Below, in pieces: positions 46,946 to 58,142 of a stretch of 64,000 nucleotides of DNA. The translations under genes were made by a program, and so were the position numbers. This DNA comes from Malus domestica. Taxonomy: Eukaryota; Streptophyta; Magnoliopsida; Rosales; Rosaceae. The stretch spans positions 47,502,501-47,566,500 of the forward strand of contig NC_091675.1 of assembly GCF_042453785.1 (NCBI RefSeq). Direction: 5' to 3'. Below the pieces are notes generated by a model. The model saw only the letters and a list, made by a program, of their open reading frames with translations, did not search any database and was not told the DNA's origin. Positions within the stretch are counted from its first letter, which is position 1; every line of letters begins with the position of its first letter.

Positions 46946-48362
46946 ATTTTATAATTGGTCATACTTTGGTATTTGCTGTGGCAGCCTCTTTGGGATCTCA
47001 CCCTTCTGTCCTACTTTCAGGAAAGTTTTGGTTGGACAGTGGGTTTTGCCATACCTACATTATCATTGGTTACACCAGCCACAGTATTCTTGTGTGGGAG
47101 GCCAATTTATACATGCATACGTAGACACAGGAATAATTCTAGTACTTATGCCCTAGCTAACATTATGCTTAAAAACATCAAGGCAACAACATCATATTTA
47201 ACGAATTGCAGATTGCAAAATGAAGATGTTGTTGCTGAACAAGAGTAAGCTAATTTCTTCCCAACCTAACTTGTTCTTACAGAAAATTAGAGAATTGGTC
47301 ACGAAATGTTAGCCGGCTTAATTGGAGCTTCAGTCCCCAAACTAAAAATGATTATTGATCGTGAACATATCCATAACATGAAGCAATGATTTTAAAAGAC
47401 AGATGAGAGACATGAAGTTCTAACATACTTAGCCAAAATGACCATTGTTTTGTGTTGCAACAAGTTCAGTATACCCACAAATTTTTACTTCAGGGATCAA
47501 AACTTCTATTAGGCCAAAGTTAAAAACCAATGCTCAAATTATCTTTTGTGTTTAATTGTCAAGAAAGGTAGTCCATTCATACAATTTACAATTAATTAAT
47601 AATGTTTTGGTTGGTTATGTAGGCATGAACTGTTGCCTGATCAACAAAATTCCAGTGGCAACAAGGGATTAGATCAGAATCCGGGCGATGGAGTGCGTAT
47701 AAATTTGCTTGAATTTGCAAAAGTTTCGCTGAGAATATTACCTATATGGACAATGGTTCTATTTTCCGCAGTGGTCATGCAACAACCTGCGACATTGTTC
47801 ACCAAACAAGGCATGACAATGCAGAGGAACATTGGAAGTCATTTCCAGATTCCACCAGCAACCCTACAGAGTGCTACCACACTGACCGTAATCCTCTTGG
47901 CGCCTATTTACTCATAAGTCTTAATTCCCATTTTGACGAAGATTAGTTGCAACGAAAGAGGCATCACTGTTATGCAAAGGATGGGAATTGGTATGCTTAT
48001 TACAGTGATAACCATGATCACTGCAGCACTTGTCAAAACGAAAAGGCTACAAATAAGTAGAAAGATGAAGATGCTAGGAACTCAAACTGATCAAAGAGTT
48101 CCATTGAGCATCTTTTGGTTGCTGCCCCAGTACATTCTATTAGGGCTTGCTGATATCTTCACAGTTGTTGGGATGCAAGAATTCTTCAACTCTCGAGTTC
48201 CGACGGAAGGGAGATCACTGGCCTCAGGAATGTACACCAGTGTGTTTGGGGTGGGAAGCTACTTGAGTGCTATTTTGATCACAGCAGTGGAAAATATTAC
48301 GAGTTCCAAGGGAGGCCGGTGCTGGTTCTCTGACGACTTGAGTGAGGCTCGACTCGACAACT

Positions 48363-50049
48363 TGTTTGGATCAAAACTAGAACTTTGGGCTCAGGAAAGG
48401 GGCTGGCCCAAAAGGATGCCTAAAGGAAGAGTCGGCCTAAGCCTAGCCAAAACACAGAAAGCAGAAAAGGGCTTTTCTGACTTGGTGCAGCTCATGAAGA
48501 CCACTTGCTCACCTACCCAAAGGCCAAGTGGTATAGACTGACCAACTATACAGTCCATAAAGTACTTTATAATGGCAGGACAAGTAAAATAGCTGATGAG
48601 TCACTGCCTCTCAAGTTGCATTCGGGCAAGGCTGCTGCTACAAGAGGCCAAGCTGAGTTGTCTATAAAAGAAGAAAGAGAAATCAGGAATAGGGACACTC
48701 AATCAAACAAACAAATGCAAGCACAAACTCTGCTCAAAGCCAGATTTGCCTTCAAAACGAAGCTGTAGTCAGCCCAAGCCTTCATCCCTCTCGGGACAAG
48801 CCTTAACTCAAACCTTTGTAATAGCTCTGCTACCCTGTTCAACCTTGCTGTAGTATCGATTTCTCTTTGTAAACTCCTCTCCTTACCTCTCTCTAAAGCT
48901 CTCAGACCCTTGATAAGCCACAAAGATAGGGACCTGCAAGACGATCAGGCTTGCCCGACAAGGTTAAACCTTGCCCGACCTTATTTGTTTTTGTCTTTTC
49001 ATTCATTAGCCTAGCAATATGTTGTATACTTCCAGCTGTATTCAAGTTATTTCTAGTAAGATGACTATTAAAAGAATCTCTCAGTACTTGGATCCGATTT
49101 GAATATATCTTCATTGTTCAAACCAGATCTAAGTTCTAAACCCTCGGGCATGTAAATTTGATCAGTTGAAAGTCCTTGGCCTCAAGGCATAAAAAAGAAC
49201 CTTATGTGGACTTAACCCATCCACGATAGTCCTTGATAAACAAGAAGTCCGAAGTTACTTGGGGCGCAAGTAATCGACCTACCCCTTAGTTTTATTTCTA
49301 TTATATTGTGATTATCATAGAACGCTTAAGCATGGAATGGATTCTGATGGGAAGCCTCAAGGCCTACACCTAAGGCCCTACAAAGGCACCTATTTGGATT
49401 CATTCCATTCCGCGGTCTAGAACGTTTGAGTATAAAGAACGAATTCTGATGGGAAGCCTCAAGGCCTACACCTAAGGCCCCACAAAGGCACCTATTTGGG
49501 TTCGTTCTATCTCTCGGATTCGAGTAATCAGAAGTATAATAGTTGTAAGACTCCTGCAATCAATGGAACAAATATTATGTGTTCGAGCACTGGTTTAGTT
49601 ATTGATGGGAAGCCTCAAGGCCTACACCTAAGGCCCCACAAAGGCACCTGTTATAACTAACATGGTTTCTCAGGCATATATATATATATATATACACAAC
49701 TAAAACTCGACATCCATTTTACATCTGCCATGCTAAAGATGGTAGTGGCACGCCTGAGTACTTAGAAGTTAATCTTGATTGTGAGCCTCAAGGCCTACAA
49801 CTAAGGCCCCACAAAGGCACCTCTCAAAGTTAACGTTGTCCTTCTCTTCCAGCCTTGCCCGACAAGCCTTGCCTGACGAGTCTTGCCCGACGAATCTTGC
49901 CCGACAAGTCTTGCCCGACAAGCTTTGCCCGACAAAGCCCGACAGTGAAGCAGAAGCCCAACAGCAGCCCTCTACCGGCGCCAACCTCCCGGGGAGCTGT
50001 GTGCTCGTCGGCCAGGAAACGTCCCCGACGGAAATTCCTGACGCGAACA
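48363..50049 (+). mobile_element. Complete solo LTR (1687 bp) in the last NPF exon
   Basis: Begins TGTTTGGATC and ends GACGCGAACA, with the 5-base target duplication CAACT at 48358-48362 and 50050-50054. TATAAAAG lies at about 48663. Four to five blocks of CCTCAAGGCCTACACCTAAG and 15-base TTGCCCGAC repeats occupy its right half. No internal region remains, so the LTRs of the parent element recombined. A truncated relative is at 14456-16020. Confidence 0.93.
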
Positions 50050-50173
50050 CAACTACTATTGGCTTTTAGCCTTTTTGAGTGCGGTCGCCTTTGTACTTTA
50101 TGTAATTTTTTGTAGATTATCATTAGACTCTTGTTGTAGTAATTTGGATAATAGAAACTCTAAGGAAGATTAA

Positions 50174-50830
50174 GCAAATGCCAAACAGAAAGTGTGCTAC
50201 TATCTTATAGGAATAACGTAATTGTATGATTAACCATTATCGTGGTATAACTTTGTTGTAAGTGAATTATCTTGTAATAAACATCCTACCGTTTGTCGAA
50301 AAGGAAAAAAAATCAGCAGCATGAATATCGACATTCTCATTTTCCACATTCCTTATAGGATTCTATCAACATCTGAATTCATTTCAGCTTCGCTCAACCG
50401 TTTTCTTTTGCTAGCTATATTGAAATTTTATTAATGCCTTTCATTTTCTTTTGCAAATTATGCTCCTTTGCGTTTTGATCCTTTTTTCTTTCCTGGCTTT
50501 AGTGCCAGCATCACCAACGAAACTGGAAAACCAATTGACAAGAATATTACAAATCACACCACCAGTTGCTCAATCAAATTCAATCCCATAAATCCCCCTC
50601 TTTGTATCAATTTATATTTGCTGTCATTGTAGATTTCTTATATTTATTTACTTGTCTTATTTGGCTATACATCCGAACGTGTATAATTTGTATAAAGCAA
50701 AGGCTACACTGAAAATTCAAATCAAGAAAGTAATTTCTCCAATTCTCCAATTCTCTGTACCAATACAGCTGGTCCAAACCATTTCTCAAGAGGTGATGAC
50801 TTAAAATGGGGACTAATTACTTTACAATTG
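50174..50830. other. Spacer downstream of the NPF pseudogene
   Basis: AT-rich sequence, probably the old 3' UTR and downstream flank. Nothing recognised. Confidence 0.4.
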
Positions 50831-51356
50831 TGTTTGTACCATACTTGTCCAATCCCGAAATTATCAAGCATTGGTCAACTTCATACCTTCAAGGGCCCAC
50901 TAAGGGGTTCATGGTGGGCACCCCTGCCGAAGCACAAGAGTTTCCCTTCACACAGTAGGCCAATCACAGCACGACATATGTTAACGTCAAAATAATGCTC
51001 ATAAAGTCCCACATCGACTGCAAATAAAAGCTGGAGACTCTCCTCAACTATAAAAGAAGACCGTTCTCCTACAATTAATCCCTAATGTCATTATTGTACT
51101 TAAACTCATCATTAGAACCCACTAATGATGACTATGCTTGAACCTATGTATTGTGTAAATCCTTCACTATTAATGAGAACTCCTCTACCCCGTGGACGTA
51201 GCCAAACTTAGGATGAACCACATACATCTTGTGTTTGCTTCCCTATCTCTATCTCTTTACATATTACCCTCACTAGGTGACCGGAGCAACCGAGTGAAGG
51301 TTACAAACTTGACATTTTACGTTGTTCCAAAATCTTATTGATTTTGTGCATCAACA
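50831..51356 (+). mobile_element. Solo LTR, same family as the LTR at 38884
   Basis: Begins TGTTTGTACC and ends GTGCATCAACA, flanked by the duplication AATTG (50826-50830 and 51357-51361). TATAAAAG lies at about 51050. It has only one, degenerate form (ACGACATATGTT) of the G-box unit that is triplicated in the 38884 LTR. Confidence 0.93.
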
Positions 51357-51791
51357 AATTGAATATGCAGTTTGATTCGAACTTGGTTATTTTCTTGTGT
51401 TTATTTTCTTTTCTTTTTTCAACGATATGATGTTTATAACAAAAGAATTTACTACAAATACTCGATGTTTATAACAAAATAATTCAACCACAACAAAGTT
51501 ATGCCATGCTGATAGTCTAGCCGGCCAACTTGGCTAAACTCAGTGTACAATTGTTTTCAATTTGGATGTGCCAAAGATCATTTTTTGGTGTAAACATAAT
51601 CACTCTATAGAGTATAACTACATAAGATTTATTGTATAGACCAATGACTTTGTGAGACTCCTTATTTTTAGAAAAATACATATTATTGTAGTGGATATTC
51701 TTTAATTGTGATTGTGTAAATCTTAGATATATTTTATTTCTAGATTATCTACTACTCTAGTCATTCTTTCCTTATAAGATTGTATTTACTT

Positions 51792-52798
51792 GGGTAAATT
51801 ACATAGTAGCCCCTCAGGTTTGAGGTCTATTGTAATCTTATACAACATCTTTAAAACATTTCACTTTCATACCTTAAGTACTATTTTATTTCAATTTCAT
51901 ACAACCGTTAGATTTTCCATCAATGGATCTGTTAAATGCTGACGTGGCTGCCACATATATGACACGTGGCTGCCAAATGTCTACCACGTGGCAAATAAAA
52001 TAATTTTTTTAATTTTTTTTTAAAAAAACCCGAAATTGGAAGAAGAAAAAAAAAAGAAAGAAAGGGACCGAACCCAGAAGAAGAAGAGAAGAAGAAAGAG
52101 GAGGGAGGAGAAAGAAGAAGAAGAAGAAGAAAAAAAAAGAAAAAAAAAAAGAAAGGGGTCCGAACCCAGAAGAATGAGGAAGAAGAAGAAAGAGGAGGAG
52201 GAGGAGGAGGAAGAAGAAGAAGAAGAAGAAGAAGAAGAAGAAAAAAAAAAAGAGGGACCGAACCCAGAAAAAGGAGGAAGAAGAAGAAGAGAAGAAGAAA
52301 GAGGAGGAGGATGAGGAAGAAGAAGAAGAAGAAGAAGAAGAAGAAGAAGAAAAAAAATAAAGAAAGGGACCCAACCCAGAAGAAGAAGGAGGAAGAAGAA
52401 GAAGAGAAGAAGAAAGAGGAGGAGGAGGGAGAAGAAGAAGAAGAAGAAAAAAAAAAAAAAAAAAAGGGGTCCGAACCCAGAAGAAGAAGAAAGAGAAAGA
52501 GAAGAAGAAGAAGAAAGAGAAAGAGAAGAAGAAGAAAGAAAAAAAAAAGTGGCAGATATGTTTTTTTTTTTTTTTAAATTAAAAAATTATTTTATTTGCC
52601 ACATGGTAGACATTTGGCAGCCACGCGTCATATATGTGGCAGCCACGTCAGCATTTAACAGATCCATGGATGGAAAATCTAACGGTTGTATGAAATTGAA
52701 ATAAAATAGTACTTGAGGTATGAAAGTGAAATGTTTTAAAGATGTTGTATAAGATTGCAATAGACCTCAAACCTGAGGGGCTACTATGTAATTTACCC
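51792..52798. mobile_element. Foldback (Mutator-like) element with GAA-rich core
   Basis: Inverted arms of about 225 bases begin GGGTAAATTACATAGTAGCC and end with its complement. A perfect 9-base duplication TATTTACTT flanks them (51783-51791 and 52799-52807). The 1007-base length nearly equals the other foldback element (1006). The core is a GAA-rich tandem array. No transposase. Confidence 0.92.
52020..52560. repeat. About 100-base GAA-rich tandem units inside the foldback element
   Basis: A non-GAA marker (GGACCGAACCCAGAAGAAG or close variants) recurs near 52064, 52156, 52254, 52366 and 52467, so the array is built of roughly 100-base units and not simple GAA alone. Open frames here encode only Lys/Glu or Ser/Phe runs and are not genes. 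Confidence 0.85.
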
Positions 52799-53012
52799 TA
52801 TTTACTTGGAGGACAAGTTAATCCTCTCCTCTTATTCTACTATAAATAAAGGTATTGCATAGGAAGGAATACAACATAAGAATCTCCAAGCATTCTATAA
52901 TTTCTCCACTCTCTCTTTTGCCGTACCTCTTCTCTTTCCCTCAATTAATTATAGGCCACAACAATTGTACTTTTATTTTTGAAAATTTTCTATAATTATG
53001 TTATTTGGTTTG

Positions 53013-53015
<3 letters not shown>

Positions 53016-53082
<67 letters not shown>
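53016..53082. repeat. (AT)n microsatellite, about 33 units
   Basis: Uninterrupted TA/AT dinucleotides. Confidence 0.95.
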
Positions 53083-53086
<4 letters not shown>

Positions 53087-55800
53087 CATCTTCTATATTT
53101 ATATTATTAAATCAGAAGGCCTTTCAAGTTAGTTTGGGATTGCTGTGTTTTTTTGTTTTTTTAACTGCTTCTGCTGTAATGTGAGAATAAAAAAATATGA
53201 AAAAAGCATGTAAGTGTTGGTAAACTGTAGTGCTAAAAGTGCTTTTAGCAAAAAAAGTAAGATAGGGGTAGAATTGTCCTATAAAAAAGGCTTTTTTGAG
53301 AAGCTCATTCTACTTTCTGCTATTTTACACCCATGATTTTGAAAGAAAAAAAATCATTTACCAGATTTGATGGTTTATATTATATATGATACCAAATTAC
53401 GTAGTTTGAAACCTTCTTGGTTCCTGCTTTAATAGTTCTAAAAGATCAGTCTTCTCTCAAAGACTCAAGCTTTGATTTTAATCTAAACTAAATCATGTTA
53501 TCCAAAGCAGGATCGGCGACAGACCAATCATCCAGAGTGAGTAAAACCCTCAAACAGTAATCGAAATTACTGCTTTTATTGAAACAACATGAGCATATCC
53601 GGGTAATTCTAGTTTACCTATGTGCAAAACGACACTTTCTTGTTTTGCTTCTTTACAAATTGTAAAATACCCCTTCGACACCAGCGGCTACTTAAGTTAA
53701 CAGATGGCATTTAGATCAAGATCTTATTTCCTTTTCATCTTAAACCTTGGCATACTCTATTCATCAAGTCCCACAAGGCATTCTTCCTCTGGCCATTTGC
53801 CCCAAACATTGTAGTCTTCAAGCTCAGCACTTTCTTGAAGAGCAAGTAAACTACTCTTGCTGCATTGGGATTGAGTAAATGGGGCACAGTTGTGGCACAT
53901 GAACGGGCAAACAAATAAAGTAGCCCTATATTGGAATTTGACAATACCATACTGAAGTTGCCCAATTCAAAATTGTATTTCAAGTTGACGGGTTAGTGTG
54001 AGCTTATCCATGCGGTTATGCACTCTTCGAATAGTTCAGAAAGGTTATCGAGATTACCAATCTTTTTAGTGGGGATGAATAGTGCGGGAAAGGAGTGAGA
54101 CCAAGCTGAGCCATTTTATTGCTTTTAAGAGTTCCTTACTCACAAGTAGTTAGGAAATAAAACCTTTTTTTAATACATCAAAAAAAAAAAAACATTTCGC
54201 TAAGCGTATATAATAAAATAGAGTGAAAGGGTCCACCCCAAAACCAAGGGGGTTTTAACTTCCTGACTTTACTTTCCTAGCTACCAAGCCTTTCTTCAAA
54301 CTTTTGCCAAAATGACGAAATGAAAGATTCTTCGTTATAACGCCTGAATAACTGGTAATTTTCGTTTGACTTGAAAGGAGCCTTGTTCGGCAGGTGCGCA
54401 ACTTGTCATGATACAACGATTACTTTGCAGAGTTTTGTAGACATGCAACCTTAAGGCTAAAACTAATGTGATTAGTCATATTAATTATAATTTTGGCCTC
54501 AAATCCCTTCGCAATGGCAAGTGAAAGCAGGAAAAAGACGACGAAACCCTTTTTCTTTCTTTGTCAGCCGACTTGGAAGGTGCTCTCAACACAATTTTAG
54601 CCCCTTCTTTTAAAAAGCTGTTCTTCTAAAACTTTAAGCAACCCCGAATCAGCCCTTCTCCTTAAATCTCTTAGTAGCCTTTATCTTTTATTGATTCTCA
54701 TTTTTTCTATATTCGTATAATCACTACCTAGATATATTGATACGCCCTCGTATGTTTTTTTTCTTATCAAATAATTACATTAGGGTTTTACAGGTGGTGA
54801 TTACGGGAGGGAGGATGGAAGTCGAGAGAGAAAAACTAATGCGGGAGGCCCAAAAGATCGGAACGATGGTGTTGTACGTCGTCTTCCTCAATCTCTATGT
54901 CCCTTCAGACACCATTAACGACATGAAGTCATCGTAAAAAAAACAAAATTGCCTCTGACATCTACAATCTCGTCACCACACCTGCACGTATGATTTTCAA
55001 GAATTTTAGTTTACAACCATCATCTCCTTCACGACAACATTTTCTCCAACGTCAAGCTAGAATCTCAAGGGTACACGGGTGCAAAGCATCATCCCTGATT
55101 GATGTCGTCGCATGTAATTCCCAACAATTTTAACAATGGTGGTGGTGGACAATGCTTGGCTTAAAAAGTTAGTCATGGTATCAGAGTAAGCTATTCTCTC
55201 GGCACATCCTAGGCTCAAGTTACTAGGCTCGAATCTACTTCCTTAAGTTGAGCCTTCGAAAAAATGGGCTAGCTCTAACTTAAGGTATTGGGTGTTTGGG
55301 CCTTCAAAAAGATTGGTGTTGGCTCCAATGATTGAATACTAATTGGGCTTTCGAAAAGATTAGCATTGGCTCAAATGACTAAAAATATCAACAGCACGGC
55401 CCTTCAAAACATTGGCGTTAGCTCGGGAATAATGACTTGAATAGCTCCCGATGCGAAAATTGGTTTCTCTTGTGATCACGTGTGAGACTACTCGTGAAGG
55501 GGCATGCTGAATAATAGGATTCCACATTAGGCATATGACAAAAAATATACAATTAACATATGGGAAATTTCACTCCTGATATCACCGAGACTTTTTGTGA
55601 TAAAACCCAACACCTAGTATAATGCATGTGATCCAATATCCTAGTAGATAGAGTATTGGGTTTTTACTCATATGCCCCCCGGTTCGAAACTCTCTTGGCC
55701 CTAAATTATTGTAAGAATTCTAAATCATCCCCCTTCCCCTTAGAAATAATAATTTTCTTTAAAAAAAAAGTTGAGACAATATCGATCTGTGATGTTGGTG
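53083..55800. other. Gene-poor spacer
   Basis: A minus-strand frame of 82 codons at 53735-53983 has an ordinary protein-like composition but no family I recognise. The 54200-54730 stretch resembles mitochondrial intergenic DNA in style. At 55140-55640 diverged units with TTCGAAAAGATTGGTGTTGG repeat about three times, near a TGGTATCAGAGT string that resembles an initiator-tRNA primer-binding site. None of this is decisive. Confidence 0.35.
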
Positions 55801-55814
55801 ATGGCCATGCTAGG

Positions 55815-56553
55815 CTTAAAGGGCCCATTTGGTGGGCATATCAAGATGGGATACAATCCACTAAAATGGACTTGAGTCTCAACTACTGTTTTTGTTTGAT
55901 GGGATTAAACAACATTATTGATGGGACACATTTGTTGGATTGAAATCCAAGATAACAGGGGTTCTGTAACCCATCGTTGGATATGGGTTACAAGTCCAAC
56001 AAGAAGGCTCACGCCTCCTTTTTGATATTTTCTCCTTGATCACTACATCATCTTCTTCTCCTCACTCCATCATCTCTCTTTCTCCCTCTCTGGATCGAGT
56101 CTTTTCTCATATCTAGGTCGCGTTATCTGGGGTGAAGATCGTGGGTTATGGTGTTATCAGGTCGTCATTATGGGTGGTGATTGTCGGTTTGATACTTGAT
56201 CATCGTTGTTGGTTGCAATCTGGCAAGCAACGATCTTGTTCTTTCTCTTTAGGTCTCGTTGTGAGCAGCTTTGACATCGTGGGGTCATCGGAATGGCACT
56301 GTGGGATCGCATGTAGTCAGTAGGAGTAGTGGGTGGGTGACGAGCGTTATGGTGTCATGGGTTGTTTGATGGTTCTGTTGTGAGAGTGATCGATGCTCCT
56401 AGCATTTTTTTTTTTACGATTTTTATTTTATTTTATTATTTAACGTTTAACCTATCTCAACTTATCCAATTGAGTTGTTTACACCAAAGAATAGACCAAT
56501 ATCTCAACTGATCTCTTCCTATCCCATCTTAAAAACATCTTCAATGAGGGCCT
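55815..56553. mobile_element. Possible inverted-repeat DNA element
   Basis: The left end AGGGCCCATTTGG...AAGATGGGAT is partly mirrored by ATCCCATCTTAAAAACATC...GAGGGCCT at the right. The inverted ends match only in part and no target duplication was found, so the call is tentative. Confidence 0.35.
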
Positions 56554-57510
56554 GATCCTCCTTGGGCTCCTACATTTGTAACTCTAGTGAAAAAAAAAAT
56601 TCATCCCCAATGGGCCAGAAAGTGGGATTACATCCACCATATGGGCTAGCAGCTTTACTCTTTGGGTAGGAAAAAATTAGGCTACATGTAGCCCAAAAAA
56701 GTAATGGGACCCGCACCAAATTAAGGGCATTACAATTTTGTTATTTGAAAGCATATACAAGCAAATGGATCTAAATTGTAAAGTCATTACAATGTAATTT
56801 AAATGCTACAAACACAAGAATTAGCCTCTCTGTGCATATTCATTTCACTCGTGTACAATCAATTTATTTCGGAGGGCGAGGTAGGCATTTGTATTTTCCA
56901 CTATACTTCGTTACTAACTTGCTTCAATTAGGGAATAACGCAGATGGATCAATTACGCTGGGCGCCTTAATATAACCTTGTTTGAATTCATTTCTAGAGC
57001 ATAGCGTAGCGCAACTCTCAACGTCCAATTATGAAACTAGACCAATATCATATAGTTCTAGTGAGGCTTTACTAGCTTTGGATGGTGAAATTAGCGACCT
57101 TGTTTTCTTTGTTTCTTGAGCTTCGTTCTGGCCTTTTTCTTCACATGAGCGTGGGTCAGAAGGACATCCTTATAGACTATATTGAAGAGTAAGGAAATGG
57201 CTTCCATGACAATGAGGTCCTTCTTGCATGGTGTTATAGGGCCTGGCTTGTTAGGCTTTGGAATCGACGACTTGTGCATCTCTGATAACTAAAAGCGCAG
57301 AAAGCTTAACGCAAGCGACATAGGTAATCCAGCAGCAATTGAGAACCGAAGGTCTGATTCCACCTAATGGCCAATTCAACCAACACAAAAAACAACCCTA
57401 GCCCTTAGCGCAAGCACTCAGTAGGTAAACTACCTTGTATCGAAGTTAGTTGCTTGGCATGAGTAGCTTGGCTTGCTTATGCGAAAATAAAGTAACTAGG
57501 GAATTCATAT
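56554..57510. other. Spacer, partly of mitochondrial-like style
   Basis: The left part is GGGCC-containing repeat-like sequence. The stretch 57050-57510 includes a minus-strand frame at 57091-57279 with a Lys/Arg-rich tail, not recognised. It continues in style past the Cassandra element, which therefore probably inserted into a larger block. Confidence 0.35.
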
Positions 57511-58142
57511 TGTCACATCCCGACCCGAGCCCCCACCACATCCAGGGCTCGACTCCGTCGTAGCACGATATTGTCTGCTTTGGATCCTAGCCACGCCCTC
57601 ACGGTTTTGTTTTTGGGAACTCACACGAGAACTTCCCAGTGGGTCACCCATCATAGGATTGCTCTCACGTGAACTCGCTTAACTTCGGAGTTCCGATGAA
57701 ACCCGAAGCCAATGAGCTTCCAAAAGGCCTCGTGCTAGGTAGAGATGAGAATATACATATAAGGCTTACATGATCCTCACCCCTGGGCAATGTGGGATCT
57801 TACAATCCACCCCTCTTAGGGGCCTGATATCTTTGTCGGCACACTTTTGGTCAGGGATTGGCTCTGATACTAAATTGTCACATCCCGGCCTGGGGCCCCA
57901 CCACATCCCGGGCTCGACTCCACCGTAGCACGATATTATCCGCTTTGGGCCCCAGCCACGCCCTCACGATTTTGTTTATAGGGAACTCACACGAGAACTT
58001 CCCAGTGGGTCACCCATCATGGGATTGTTCTCGCGCGAACTCGAAGCCAGTGAGCTCCCAAAAGGCCTCGTGCTAGGTAGAGATGGGCATGTACATATAA
58101 GGCTTATAGGATCCTCACCCTTGGGCGATGTGGGATCTTACA
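57511..58142 (-). mobile_element. Cassandra-type TRIM retrotransposon carrying 5S rRNA-like sequence
   Basis: Two LTRs, 57511-57804 (294 bases) and 57876-58142 (267 bases), surround a 71-base interior. The target duplication CATAT flanks them (57506-57510, 58143-58147). On the minus strand each LTR starts TGTAAGATCCCACAT and ends GGGATGTGACA. The primer-binding site reads TAGTATCAGAGCC. Minus-strand 57600-57740 contains 5S rRNA-derived blocks GGAACTCCGAAGTTAAGCG and GATGGGTGACCCACTGGGAA, the hallmark of Cassandra. The LTR at 57876-58142 lacks 27 bases that include the GAACTCCGAAGTTAAGC block. Confidence 0.92.

Larger units (their letters stand above)
46624..50173 (+). pseudogene. NPF (NRT1/PTR family) transporter pseudogene, interrupted by two transposons
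   Basis: Proton-coupled nitrate/peptide-type transporter of the major facilitator superfamily, nearest in style to NPF5 members. Exon parts: 46624-46797 and 46946-47245, then 47623-48362 and 50050-50173 (stop TAA). Family blocks seen: [62 protein letters not shown] and YYWLLAFLSAV at the C-terminus. Four lesions: a MITE at 46798-46945; a frameshift near 46660-46690; a TAA at about 47917, just after APIYS; and a solo LTR at 48363-50049. Both insertions have exact target duplications, so the pre-insertion reading is clear. The N-terminal transmembrane helices were not found. The product is almost certainly not made. Confidence 0.88.

Noticed and set aside
52009..52577. Long frames encoding Lys/Glu or Ser/Phe runs on both strands
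   Set aside because: They follow from the GAA-rich array inside the foldback transposon.
53735..53983. 82-codon minus-strand frame with protein-like composition
   Set aside because: No family recognised, no splice context, and it sits in a gene-poor spacer. Kept only as a note.
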